Below are positions 9,007 through 19,275 of a DNA stretch of 64,000 bases, piece after piece. Made by a program: the position numbers and the translations under genes. The notes beneath the pieces are model-generated. The model had not been told where the DNA came from, did not search any database, and saw nothing but the letters and a program-made list of their open reading frames with translations. Each line of letters opens with the position of its first letter. Position 1 is the first letter of the stretch. This DNA comes from Cordia subcordata (lineage: Eukaryota; Streptophyta; Magnoliopsida; Boraginales; Cordiaceae): NCBI GenBank assembly GCA_028554755.1, contig JAPTOF010000037.1, positions 322,431 to 386,430 on the forward strand, written 5' to 3'.

Positions 9007-9995
9007 AATGCGTTTTTCCTTATCAATGAGAGAAAAATCTCACTCACCATTAAGGAGAAAAAGTTGCACACTATCCAGCTCTTCCTTAAGCTTTTTGATG
9101 GCAAAAGGTATGGCAGCAAAGTGCTCCTTATCAAAGGATTTGAGAGCTATTTTTAAAGCTTTTGCTTTTGATAAAGGATGTACATTGGTGTACCAAAGAC
9201 CCGTGTACACCAATTTTCTTCAACAAGTTTGAGGAAATCCAAATGAGAGGTCCAAACATTATAAAATTTGAAAGGCTTTGGTGAGGATTTCCAAGACATA
9301 CATGTTTGCATGATAAGGGGGCAATGATCAGAGACTCTGGGGCTAGCAATCAAAGAAAAGAGTGTTGGTAATTGTGCAGCCAAGTTCCATTGATGAGAGC
9401 TCTATCCAGCTTGCTAGCCAAGTAGTTTTGATTATGGCTTTTATTTGACCAAGTAAAACGTGGACCATGAGCATTTGCTTCTTGTAACTTTGCATTAGCA
9501 ACAAAGTTCTTGAATGCACCAGCACTCTTTGGGATAGATAAAGTGTTTGATTTTTCTCCACAATGTAAGACCTCATTGAAATCCCCCATGAGACATAGGT
9601 CATGTTCATCACACCAAGTACACCAATACTCAAGCTTCCTCCAAAGTTCATATCTTTTTGAAGCTTCATTGTGGCCATAGATGAAGGTAACAAAGAAGGA
9701 TTCATGAACATGATCATCAAAATTAAAGAGCAAAGCTTGGTCACATGAGTCAATCCAAGTTGCTTTAATCCCTTTCTTCCAAAAAAGCCAAATCCGCCCC
9801 TTGATAATATCATCCATGTAGTTTGAAAAACCAAATTTTTCAAAATGAGCACTAATGAGATTGATATTTTCAGCACTAACCACCTTGTTCTCCAAAAGGC
9901 AAAGAATATCCAAGTGGTATTTATTGATCAGCAACTTTGCTTCCTTTTGCTTATTGGGGGAGTTAAATCCTAATATTCCATGAGCAAAAATTCAT
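9007..9995 (-). pseudogene. LINE ORF2 endonuclease and linker of delta, frameshifted
   Basis: The start ATG at 9995-9993 overlaps the ORF1 TGA (CAATGA). The frame opens MNFCSWNIR and closes within a few codons because two G are missing compared with relatives (AGGATTT against AGGGGATTT). It is picked up from 9934 by a frame carrying LLENK, LMGDFNEVL and FTWSNKS (9350-9934). The SDHCPLIM catalytic box lies in yet another frame (9153-9383). The linker to RT then has a TGA at 9040-9042. All EN signature boxes are visible, so the lesions are few: two frameshifts and one stop. Confidence 0.85.
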
Positions 9996-11956
9996 TGAGG
10001 GGGTATAGGAGGAGCACTAGGCTCAAAATCATGGTTGCTATTTGCATTTGACAAACCATCTTTTCCCAATTCATCAACACAATAATTCTGAACAAGGTGA
10101 TTTTGATTCCCAATTTCGGCTTCTCCCACATGGCCGAGGACTTCAAAAATATTTGGGTGCTTCATTTTCGAGCTTGAGGGATCAAGAGGAACCCTAGCAA
10201 AGAATGATTAGAAGAAGATTCCTTAGCTTTTGGAGAGGGTCCATCTTCTTGAGAGATCTTAAGAGGAGCTTTTTTGCTCACGGGTTGCCATTCATAGTGA
10301 GTTTTTGATGGCTGTTTTGGAGGTTGCTTTTGAGATTGTGCTTTAGGCTTTAAGGGGCAATGATCCTTCACATGGCCAACAACTTTACATTGAGAACATT
10401 TTGTTGGCTTCCATGCGTATTCCACCATGACTTTTGCCTTTGATCCGTTCATAAGCTTTGGGAAGACAACATCCGGAAGACTTTCCTGCAAGTCAACTTC
10501 AATGCAAACTCTTGCAAACTCCAAATTTCTTCTTGAATCAATGAGAGCATCCATTTGGATTGGTTTTCCAATGAAGGAGGCAATATACCCGAGTCCTCTT
10601 TTTGAGTAGAGGCTCATTGGAACATCCCAAAGTTTAACCCATAAAGGCACTCTTTTGCAAGAAAGGTTAACAAATTCAAGGTTAGGTTCCCATTTCCTTA
10701 ACAAAAGAGGCCTATGATTAACATGCCAAAGTTGTTGAAGAATTTTTTGGCAAAACTCTTCTTTTTCAAATCTGAAAATGTAGAGACCCTTTCCTTTTGT
10801 ATGAATATCAACCTTGCCAAATTTCTTCCAAACAAGTTCCACCATGTTTTTGATGAGAAAGAAGGGTGGGGGGGGGCACCTAAGAATTGTCCAACAAGGC
10901 AATGATTCCAGAATTTATTCCCCTCTTCATAAATATCCTCCGGAGGGTCGGCCACTTCTCTATTTCCATTAACCAAATTGAAAACATGCTCTTCATCAAA
11001 TTTAAGATTAGTATTGAGATGTTCAGCAAACACACCACCCCAATCAGAAGAAGGATTATTTGCACTAGGTTCAAATCTTGGTCTAAGTGGTTTTTTCCAA
11101 GCATTATAGTGGCTGGATGTATGAACTTGATTATGCCTAGCAATAAAAGACGGGCTTTTTCCTTCATCATAGATCTTCCTTTCTTCATCATTTGAATTTG
11201 GAAAGTTGAAATTACCTTGTGCATGGTCAGCGCCTCTTGAAGGTGGTTTTGCTCTTTGCTCTTCCAAATATGTGGAGCTTTGTTTTTCAGCGTTTGAAAG
11301 CTTTGTAGTCATGGCTTGTGTGGCGTCCACTTCAGCAAAAATAAGTTGCTGATTTGGCATATTTTGACCAGTATTTTGACTTTTAAGTGGAGGGAAATCA
11401 GCTTGCAAATCACGTGGGGCAGCATTTGGGATGGCGGGATCTGATTGCAATGTGTCACATCCATGTTGTGCTGTCAAAAAGAGCTTTGTTTGACCTGAAA
11501 AGTCACTAACAAGATCAGGGGGGAGGTGTTTTAACCCGGGGATAATAGCATCATTCAGTGTTTGTCCATCGGGTAAAACCCTATTTTCAACTTTTCTCCC
11601 ATCTTCGGCTGAAGCATTTTCAAGCAAAAGAGCTGAAGTTTCTTGCTGCCCATGGAAGTTACTTTGCTGACCATATGCAATTGGGCTACTAGGGCTAGAA
11701 CAAGAGGAGCTTTGACATGGTGAGTGAAAGAGAAGTTTTGAGAGCGCCATTTCAGATTGCTTTGTGCATGGACCAACATCCATATTATCCTTTGGAGAGG
11801 GAGGAGATCGTGCTTTTGAATGATTTGCAAGACTTTTTACTAAGTCAGCCTTTGCTTTGTTTTGTTTATCAACATGCTCTTTAAAAGATGAACCAGCTTC
11901 AAGGGCTTCATAGACTTCTTTGAAAACCAAACTTGAGGTTGATTGAGCATCTCCAC
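9992..11956 (-). pseudogene. LINE ORF1 of delta, N-terminally truncated and frameshifted
   Basis: The frame enters at STSSLVFKEVYEALEAG, homologous to about residue 60 of epsilon ORF1, so the basic N-terminus is missing. A Ser/Gln-rich region follows, then NLKFDEEHVFNLVNGNREVADPPEDIYEEG leading into the DUF4283-like core. The frame breaks at a run of nine G (10868-10876, C9 on the coding strand) and continues in 10162-10902 with FFLIKNMVELVWKKFGKVDIHTKG. The zinc knuckle CSQCKVVGHVKDHC is intact with all four ligands. The tail is frameshifted near 10165 before the TGA that overlaps the ORF2 ATG. Confidence 0.87.
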
Positions 11957-13523
11957 CTTCTCTCTTAATTGATAGCCCAGGTATTTCGGATCATTGCCCT
12001 CTTGTGGTTCATACTTGCATCATCAAGCTTTCTTCACCAAAGCCATTCAAGTTCTACAATGCTTGGACAACTCATTCTCTTTTCTTGCATGAGGTGGAAA
12101 AACATTGGAGTGCACGGGTTTTTGGCACACCAATGTTTATTCTCTTTCAAAAACAAAAAGCTCTCAAAAGAGTGCTCAAGGATTTTGATAAGAAATATTT
12201 CTCTAGCATTCCAAGTCATGTTGAGGATCTCAAGAAAGCTCTTTCGGTAGTCTAACTCACTATGCTGAATGGATGTCTTAATGATGAGGTACTTAACAAG
12301 GAAAGGGAGATTATGAGGAAAATTGAAGAGTTTGAAGAAACCTACAAAAATATGCTCCACCAAAAGGCTCGAGTTAATTGGATAAAGGATGGAGATGCTA
12401 ACACAAAGTTCTTCCATAATAAGATCCGTGAAAAGAAAAACATCAACTCCATCTTTGCCATCAATGACAATGAAGGGAATCTCATCACTTCAAAGAGGAG
12501 ATAAGGGCTGAATTTATCTCCTACTTCAAAAAACTCTTTGCACTCCCTCACATTCAACCGCTAGTGTGGAGATCATCAAAAGCATTATTGGAAAAACCAT
12601 TGAGGAAAGTTGCTTAGAAAAGCTTGCTGCCCCTATCACTTTGGAGGAAATCAAAACAACTCTTTTTTCCATTAATCCTAACAAGAGCCCGGGGCCGGAT
12701 GGCTACACTTCACATTTCTACAAGATGGCTTGGGAGGTTGTTGGAGAGGATGTGCACAAAGCAATAAAGTCTTTCTTCTACTCTTCAAAGTTGCTCCAAG
12801 AGGTAAATGCTACTTACATTGCCCTTGTTCCCAAAGTCCAAAACCCATCTTGGGTAAAAGACTTTAGACCAATTTCTTACTACAACACCATATATAAATG
12901 CATATCCAAGATACTTGCAAATAGGCTCAAAGAGTGTTTGCCTTCTATCATCTCTTGGAATCAATCGGCTTTTGTTAAAGGGAGGCTTATCAATGAGAAT
13001 ATACTTGTTGCACATGATATTCTTAGAGGTTATACTAGAACTCATATTTCTCCTAGATGTGCACTCAAAGTTGATATCATGAAGGCTTTTGACTCACTCA
13101 ATTGGAGATTTATTGAATGCACTCTACATGCTTTTGGCTTCCCAAATTTCTTTGTGAAATGGATCATGACTTGTATTACCTCAACAAGTTTCTCTATTGC
13201 AATCAATGGAAGTCTTGAAGGGTATTTTAAAGGGGCAAATGGAATAAGGCAAGGGGATCCTCTCTCACCATACATTTTTGTTATTTGCATGGAAGTGTTA
13301 TCATGCATGCTCAACAAGATGGAACAAGATCAGAAGTTTGGGTTTCATCCAAAATGTGCAAAATTGAGGTTGAACCATCTATGCTTTGCTGATGACCTCT
13401 TTATCTTTTGCAAAGGAAATATTAATTCACTTGAGTGCATCATGGATGTCTTGGAAATTTTCTACTCTCTCTTGGGTCTTAAAGTGAATTCTTCCAAGAG
13501 TAATATTTTCTTTGGTGGTGTCC
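11957..13523 (+). mobile_element. LINE copy beta, right segment
   Basis: Beta resumes here in the C-terminal part of EN (SLLIDSPGISDH) and runs into RT. It is cut at 13523, just after the IFFGGV codons, where the oligo(T) end of alpha-2 begins. The missing 3' third of beta is not found beyond alpha-2's far end at 24184, so it was lost or lies outside the window. By eye beta is closest to epsilon. Confidence 0.85.
11957..13523 (+). pseudogene. LINE ORF2 of beta: EN C-terminus, linker and RT, 3' truncated
   Basis: EN ends with SDHCPLVVHTC, followed by the conserved HWSARVFGTPMFILFQKQK linker (12004-12255). An in-frame TAA near 12253 stands where epsilon has a Gln codon (DVQLAMLNG), so it looks like a CAA-to-TAA change. 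The linker continues at 12262-12504 with NWIKDGDANTKFFHN, then a frameshift near 12500. RT is open from 12566: NKSPGPDG, KVDIMKAFD, GIRQGDPLSP and FADD at 13385-13396. The frame then leaves LINE plus sequence at 13523 into antisense alpha-2. Thumb and zf-RVT are missing. Confidence 0.87.
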
Positions 13524-13611
13524 TTTTTTGCGGAGCAAGAAAGTAATTGTATTTCACAAATCAAAGAGAATGTACAAGTACAAACAAAAGAGTGGGGGAA
13601 AGGAGGAGGCT

Positions 13612-16600
13612 CTAGGAATCAAGCCTCCACAATTTACAAAGTGTTTTGTTCAAGTGGGAGGGAGTAAATTTTCTACAGCAAGTAAGCTTAACTCTAACTT
13701 CATTAAAGATAGAACAAAAAATGTACTCCTCGGTCTTGGCTTCATTTTGAAAGAGTCGCTGATTCCTTTCCTTCCAAATGTGATAGATGGCTGCTCCAAA
13801 TAGGTGCTTTATGATGGTAGCCTTCAAATGCTTTTCTTGTGCAAAAGGAGTGATATAAGAAGTGATTTCATTCCAAGAAATCAGATTCTCCGGGACAAGA
13901 GAGATGCGAAGGCCTTTTCTCCAAATTCTCCTAGTAAAGCAACATTCAAAGAAGAGATGGTCTCTCGTTTCACAACCCATAAAGCAAAAGATGCATGTAG
14001 GGTTGATGTTAAATCCCCAATGAAGCAATCTGAATTTTGTATTCAGACGATCGAGGAAAGCAAGCCAAACGATGAAACTATGTCTTGGAGTGTGCTTTTT
14101 GTGCCAAATAATGTTATGGCCCTCAAAGTTGTCTCCCTTCCTTCTAATGTGCTCCCAAGTGTGCTTGAAGGTGAACTCCTCATTGGGTGAGAGATTCCAG
14201 CCAATCTTATCCAAGCTGGTGTCATTTATTACAAAGCTTGGGCTTTCAACATGAGAAAGGTGAATTGGCCAATTCCATCTACCATTTGTGAAAATATCAC
14301 TAACCTTTGCAAGGAGGGGCGGATTTGGGAGTGTGTTGCTCCAAAATTGTAAGAGGGAGCCCTCCTTATGCCAATTATCAATCCAAAAGAAAGTATTAGC
14401 TCCATTGCCAATGTTGTGTGGAATGAATCTCTTTGCCTCAGCCCAGCAATTCAGAAGTGCCTTAATAATCCAACCAGCATCCTTGGGGGCTTGCATGGTC
14501 CAAATTGAGGAGTTTTTGATATAATTTGAGTGAATCCATTGGCTCCAAAGTGTGCTCTTTTCAGCATACATCCTCCAAAAATTTTTCAGTAAGAAAACTT
14601 TGTTGATTTCATCAATTTTACGAATCCCAAGTCCCCCTTCATGAAATGGGAGGCAAAGATCCCTCCAAGCAACTTTAGGACCAGTTCCTCTCCATAAAAA
14701 TTCTTTGAATTTTGATTCAATGGATGACACAACGCTTTTGGGGAGGAGGGTGGCACTTGCCCGAAAGCACAAATTTGAGTGAGTGTGGATTTGATCAAGA
14801 CAAGTCTTCCCAAAAGAGAGCCAATAATTGCACCAAGTATTAATCCTTGCTGAAATTTTCTCAAAAGAGGTAAGCAATCAGCTTTTCTAAGCTTTCTTGA
14901 GACAAGAGGGATGCCCAAGTAACGTATTGGTAGCTCACCTTCTTGAAACCCAACTCGCTCCAAGATAGCGAGTTTAATATCATTGCTAACTCCACCAAAG
15001 AAGATTACACTTTTTGAGTTGTTGATTTTCAGCCCAGAAATACTTGAGAAAGTTTCCAAAATACCCATAATGCATTCAATCGATTTAAAGTCCCCTTTGC
15101 AAAAGATAAAAAGGTCATCCGCAAAGCAAAGATGGTTAAGCTTTAAGCCCCCACATTTTGGATGAAAATGAAAGCCAAGCTTGCTGTCCAGCCCATTAAG
15201 AAGACAAGAAAGAACCTCCATGCAAAGAACAAATATATATGGAGAGATGGGGTCACCTTGTCTAATACCATTTGCACTAAAGAAGAAGCCTTCCAACCCA
15301 CCATTAATAGCAACAAAGAAGCTTGGGGTAGAAACACAAACCATAATCCAGTCAACCAATCTTCTTGGGTAGCCAAAAGCAAGGAGAGTGGATTCTATGA
15401 AGTTCCAATTAAGAGAATCAAAAGCTTTCATGATATCCACTTTGATGGAGCATCTCGGTGAAATATGCCTTCTTGAGTAACCTCTCAAAATGTCATGAGC
15501 AATAAGAATGTTTTCATGGATAAGTCTATTTTTTATGAATGATGATTGGTTCCATGAAATAATTTGTGGCAAGCAAAGTTTAAGCCTATTTGCAATGATC
15601 TTGGAGATGCATTTATAGATTGTATTGCAACAAGAAATGGGTCTAAAGTCTTTGACCATAGCGGGGTTGGGGACTTTAGGCACAATGGTGATGATGGTAG
15701 AGTTTACCTCCTTGAGAAGCTTGCAAGATTCAAAGAAAGAGCTGATTGCACTAATAACATCTTCTCCAACAATCTCCCAAGCAACCTTATAGAAATGGGA
15801 AGTGTAGCCATCGGGACCCGGGCTTTTGTTGGGATTAAGGGAGAAGAGTGTGGATTTGATTTCCTCTCTTGTGATGGGTGCAATAGTGCTGGCAGCAAAT
15901 TCTTCATCAATTTGTCTTCCAATGATCTCCTTTAAAAAATCCACATGAACATGAAAGTAGGATCTAGTGCCAAGGAGATTTTTATAGTAACCAATGATTT
16001 CCTCTTTCACTTCATAATCCTCCAAAAGAAGTTGCCCATTCTCATTTTTGAGTGCTTTGATGGAGTTTTTGTACCTGCGTTGCCGTACCATATTGTGGAA
16101 AAATTTTGAGTTTGAATCACCTTCTTTGATCCAATCAATTCTTGATTTTTGAATGAGCATGGATTTAAATGAGCTTTCAAGCTCTTCGAATTTGGTCAAA
16201 ATGCTTCTTTCCTTGTCCAAAATATAGTTGTTGTGTTCACCATTATAGAGGGCATTTTGGACAGCACAAAGCTCCTCCCGAAGCTCCTTGATGGTGTTGA
16301 ATACAAGCAAAATGTCTTTTATCAAACAATTTGAGAGCTTTCTTGAGAAGTTTTTGCTTTTGAAAGAGTTTGAACATTGGGGCACCAAAACCCGTGTACT
16401 CAATGTTCATCCACAATCTTCAAGAAATCCGAATGAGAAGTCCATGCATTGTAGAATTTAAAAGGTTTAGGGGAAGATTCCCAAGACTTACAAGAGTGCA
16501 TGATGAGAGGGCAATGGTCGGAAATGCCTGGATTATCCACCAAAAGGAGAGAGTGTTGATAGTTTTCAATCCAGTTTGCGTTCACCAATGCCCTATCGAT

Positions 16601-17109
16601 CTTGCTTGCCAAGAAGTTTAATTCATTACTCTTGTTTGTCCAAGTGAAGTGGGGACCATGAGTTTTAGCTTCTTGCAAGTTTGCTTTAGCTACCAATCTA
16701 ATAAAGTCTTTAGCACTTCTTGGAATGGCTGATGTGCTAGATTTGTCTCCACTTTGCAAGACTTCATTGAAATCACCTATGATGCAAAAATCACCATTAA
16801 GACACCAAGAGCTCCAAAGTTCAAGCTTGCTCCAAAGAATGCTTCTTTTAGAGGCTTCATTGCTACCATAGACAAAGGCAACAAAAATAGACTTGTGAAG
16901 GTGGTCATCAAAATTGAAAAGAAGGCCTTGTTCACAAGAATCAATATAAGTAGCTTGGATGTTCTTCCTCCAAAACAACCAAATTCTCCCTTTGGTCAAC
17001 TCATCCAAATAATTTTCAAAGCCAAGATTGTCAAAACGGGAACTAATATGGTTGATGCTATCATTTCCCACAACTTTATTCTCCAAAAGGCAAAAGAAAT
17101 CCAAGTGAT
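13612..17109 (-). pseudogene. LINE ORF2 of alpha-2, split by epsilon and lightly frameshifted
   Basis: EN is read at 17119-16400 with LLENKVV, IIGDFNEVLQSG, FTWTNKS and SDHCPLIM all present. The frame shifts once near 16400 at the DEHW/STRVL linker. RT then runs open from about 16403 to 14586: NWIKEGDSNSKFFHN, NKSPGPDG, KVDIMKAFD, GIRQGDPISP, and FADD at 15114-15125. Near 14820-14880 the same compensating indel pair as in alpha-1 puts about 26 thumb codons out of frame, and a further shift passes the C-terminus to 14877-13612, which ends in zf-RVT (CIFCFMGCETRDH) and LCKLWRLDS. The first codons of EN lie beyond epsilon at 22918-22996. Confidence 0.9.
17098..17109. repeat. Target-site duplication of epsilon, left copy
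   Basis: AATCCAAGTGAT directly precedes epsilon's first base and is repeated after its poly(A) at 22906-22917. One further shared A on the left is ambiguous with the tail. Confidence 0.93.
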
Positions 17110-17284
17110 AAGGGTGCATTCAATAATCTGATTGAGGTTTCTCTCTCTACCATGAAAACACTCTCCCTTCTCTCTAGAATTTTTGCTTCCAGCCACCACC
17201 TCTCCTCCACACGCCACCACCAGCATATCTCCATTTTCCATTAACAAAACACCTCTCTCTCAAATTTTTTCTTTTTTCTGATTC
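17110..17284 (+). promoter_or_regulatory. 5' UTR and presumed internal promoter region of epsilon
   Basis: These are 175 bases between the TSD and the ORF1 ATG, strongly pyrimidine-rich (CTCTCTCT blocks around 17141-17148 and 17256-17264, and long CCACC runs). Plant LINEs transcribe from an internal 5' promoter, and this is the only complete 5' end in the window. No TATA box is visible. Promoter activity is inferred from position only. Confidence 0.5.
17152..17244 (+). other. Possible 30-codon upstream ORF in epsilon 5' UTR
   Basis: An ATG at 17152 opens MKTLSLLSRIFASSHHLSS and stops at TAA 17242-17244, 40 nt before the ORF1 ATG. It is His/Ser-rich with no known domain. It may be chance, but its position could reduce ORF1 initiation. 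Confidence 0.25.
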
Positions 17285-19275
17285 ATGGGAAAGAAAAAGA
17301 GAAACTCTCCCCCTACTCGTACTAGCACTCGGCTCAAGGCAAAGGAGAAGAAGAATGATGTTGCTGCACACACTCTTGCTTGCTCGGGTTCTTCCTCCAA
17401 AGTTGAGGTTGATTCGGCCTCTTCATCTCACTCAAATGAAGATGCTCAATCAACCTCAAGCTTGCTTTTCAAAGAGGTCTATGATGCACTTGAAGATGGC
17501 CATCCGTATGAGAGCGAAGAAGTTGATGTCTTTAACAAAACTGAAGTCGAAATGGCGAGTTCCCTTGCTCCAAACGTTTCAGCTGCTGGAAATGGAGGAA
17601 AAGAGTTGAGGAAGAAAGGTTATTGTCCAAAGGAAACGCTGAAATGCAAGGACCGGTTAAAACTTTTACACATGGGTCCGACCACCTCTCTCCTAATCAC
17701 TTCAGACTATTTCAGACTTTTCTAAGGAAAACTTGACAACTCAAAAAGTTGGTCACTTTTAAAATCTGATTCCAACACTTTGTATCTGGGCCACGTGATA
17801 ATGCTGAGAATTTCCCTCCACTTGCTCATGTTTCAAACGGAAAACCATGCCAAATCAGAAGACTAAAGAAAATGACGTGGCTGCCAGCATTGCAAGCAAG
17901 ACACCATGTCACCGATTACAAATCTGAAGCTTTCTTCCTCACCAAAGCTTGGGTTTCAAGTTCATGCTCATACTAATAATGGGGATGTCGTTCAAGGCAG
18001 CACTTCATTCAATGATGTCTTCAAGAGACAGAAGAAGAAAACGCCCAAAGAGCTCAAGGAGTTAACATGCAAACCAAAGCTCAAACACAAAATAAGCAAA
18101 ATGCTTGGCGCAAACCACTTAAACTCAGGTATGTTCCTTCCCCAAGTGATCCTTCACCCGATTGGGGAGGTGTTTTTGCTGAGCATATCAATACAAATCT
18201 TAAATTTGATGAAGAGCATGCTTACAATATTGTGGAAGGCAAGAGGAAGTTGTTGATCCTCGGATGATCTTTATGAAGAGGGTGATAAATTTTGGAGTCA
18301 TTGCTTAGTTGGGCGTTTAGGAGCTCCACCACCTTTTTTCTTAATCAAAAATATGGTGGAATTTGCTTGGAAGAAATTTGGTAAAGTGGACATACATACT
18401 AAAGGAAAAGGTCTTTTCCTTTTCAAATTTGAAAATGAAGAAATTTGTCAAAAAGTCCTTCAACAACTTTGGCATGTTAACCATAGACGTTGCTTAGAAA
18501 ATGGGAACCCAACCTCGAGTTTGTGAACCTATCATGTAATAAAGTTCCAATTTGGATTAAGCTTTGGGATGTTCCATTGAGTCTATACTCTAAAAGAGGG
18601 CTTGGTTACATTGCCTCTTTCATTGGTAAGCCTATTCAAATGGATGCACTTACGGATTCTAGAAGGAACTGGACTTTGCTAGGGTTTGCATTGAAGTGGA
18701 TCTTGAAGGAAACCTCCCGGATGTTGTGTTTCCAAAACTCAAGAATGGTACAAGAGCAAAAGTTGAGGTTGAATATGCTTGGAAGCCAAGCAAATGCATA
18801 CATTGTAAAATGGTTGGGCATGTTGAGGAGAATTGCCCCTTGAAGCCGAAAACACAACAAAATCCTCAAACTACTCACTTTGGGCAGCAAGCAAAAACTC
18901 GCCAAGAATGGCAAGTTGTGGGCAAAAGCAAGCTCCATTGAAGAATCATGAGGGTTTGAGCAATGAAATTTCCACTCCAAATAAGGAAATGAAGTCTACT
19001 AGGCCAAATTCTCCTAAGGTTACAATTGACTCAACTCTAAATCGTCAAAATTGCTTTGAAGTCCTTGGCGGGAGGATGAGCACAATGAAGATACTTTGAA
19101 TATTGAAGATGAAGTTGGGATGAAAGTTGAAAGGAAACTTGATTCCTTTGTACACAAGGAAGAAGGGGAGATCCTCAACCAAGCAAATGAAAAAGAAGAT
19201 GATGATCCAATTGCGGAGCAAGATAATTCATGGAAAGATGATAGAGGGGGGCTGGTCACCACTCATACCTCTTAA
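17285..19275 (+). pseudogene. LINE ORF1 of epsilon, complete but frameshifted
   Basis: This is the only ORF1 here with an intact native N-terminus: MGKKKRNSPPTRTSTRLKAK, a basic start typical of an RNA-binding protein, then a Ser/Glu-rich segment to FKEVYDALEDG. The frame is lost near 17700. The DWGGVFAEHINTNLKFDEEH segment is at 18067-18267. The DUF4283-like core lies at about 18268-18540 (WSHCLVG, FFLIKNMVEFAWKKFGKVDIHTKGKG). A shift near 18668 leads to 18696-18941, with the intact zinc knuckle CIHCKMVGHVEENC. The acidic tail ends TTHTS-stop, where TAA 19273-19275 shares its last A with the ORF2 ATG (TAATG). At least four frameshifts. Confidence 0.88.

Larger units (their letters stand above)
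6321..11956 (-). mobile_element. LINE copy delta, nearly full length
   Basis: In minus orientation, ORF1 (11956 to 9992), ORF2 (9995 to 6406), a 3' UTR, the box CTTACTTGCCCCGC and a ten-A tail (6321-6330) are in order. The 5' boundary lies where beta endonuclease sequence (SLLIDSPGISDH) starts, about 11957. The ORF1 N-terminus is missing about 60 residues compared with epsilon, so the copy is slightly 5'-truncated. It keeps the longest unbroken frame in the window. No target-site duplication could be recognised because both flanks are rearranged. Confidence 0.92.
13524..17109 (-). mobile_element. LINE copy alpha-2, 3' part (ORF2)
   Basis: In minus orientation this is the same subfamily as alpha-1, almost base for base, ending in the box CTTGCTCCGC plus six A (13524-13529). 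It is interrupted at 17109 by epsilon and continues at 22918. Unlike alpha-1 it keeps the EN-RT linker region, so it defines what alpha-1 lost. With alpha-1 it makes a large inverted pair about 8.7 kb apart. Confidence 0.92.

Noticed and set aside
16370..16621. Small plus-strand ORFs inside alpha-2 (for example 83 codons here, 125 codons at 16754-17131)
   Set aside because: They are antisense to well-conserved EN codons on the minus strand and have no motifs.
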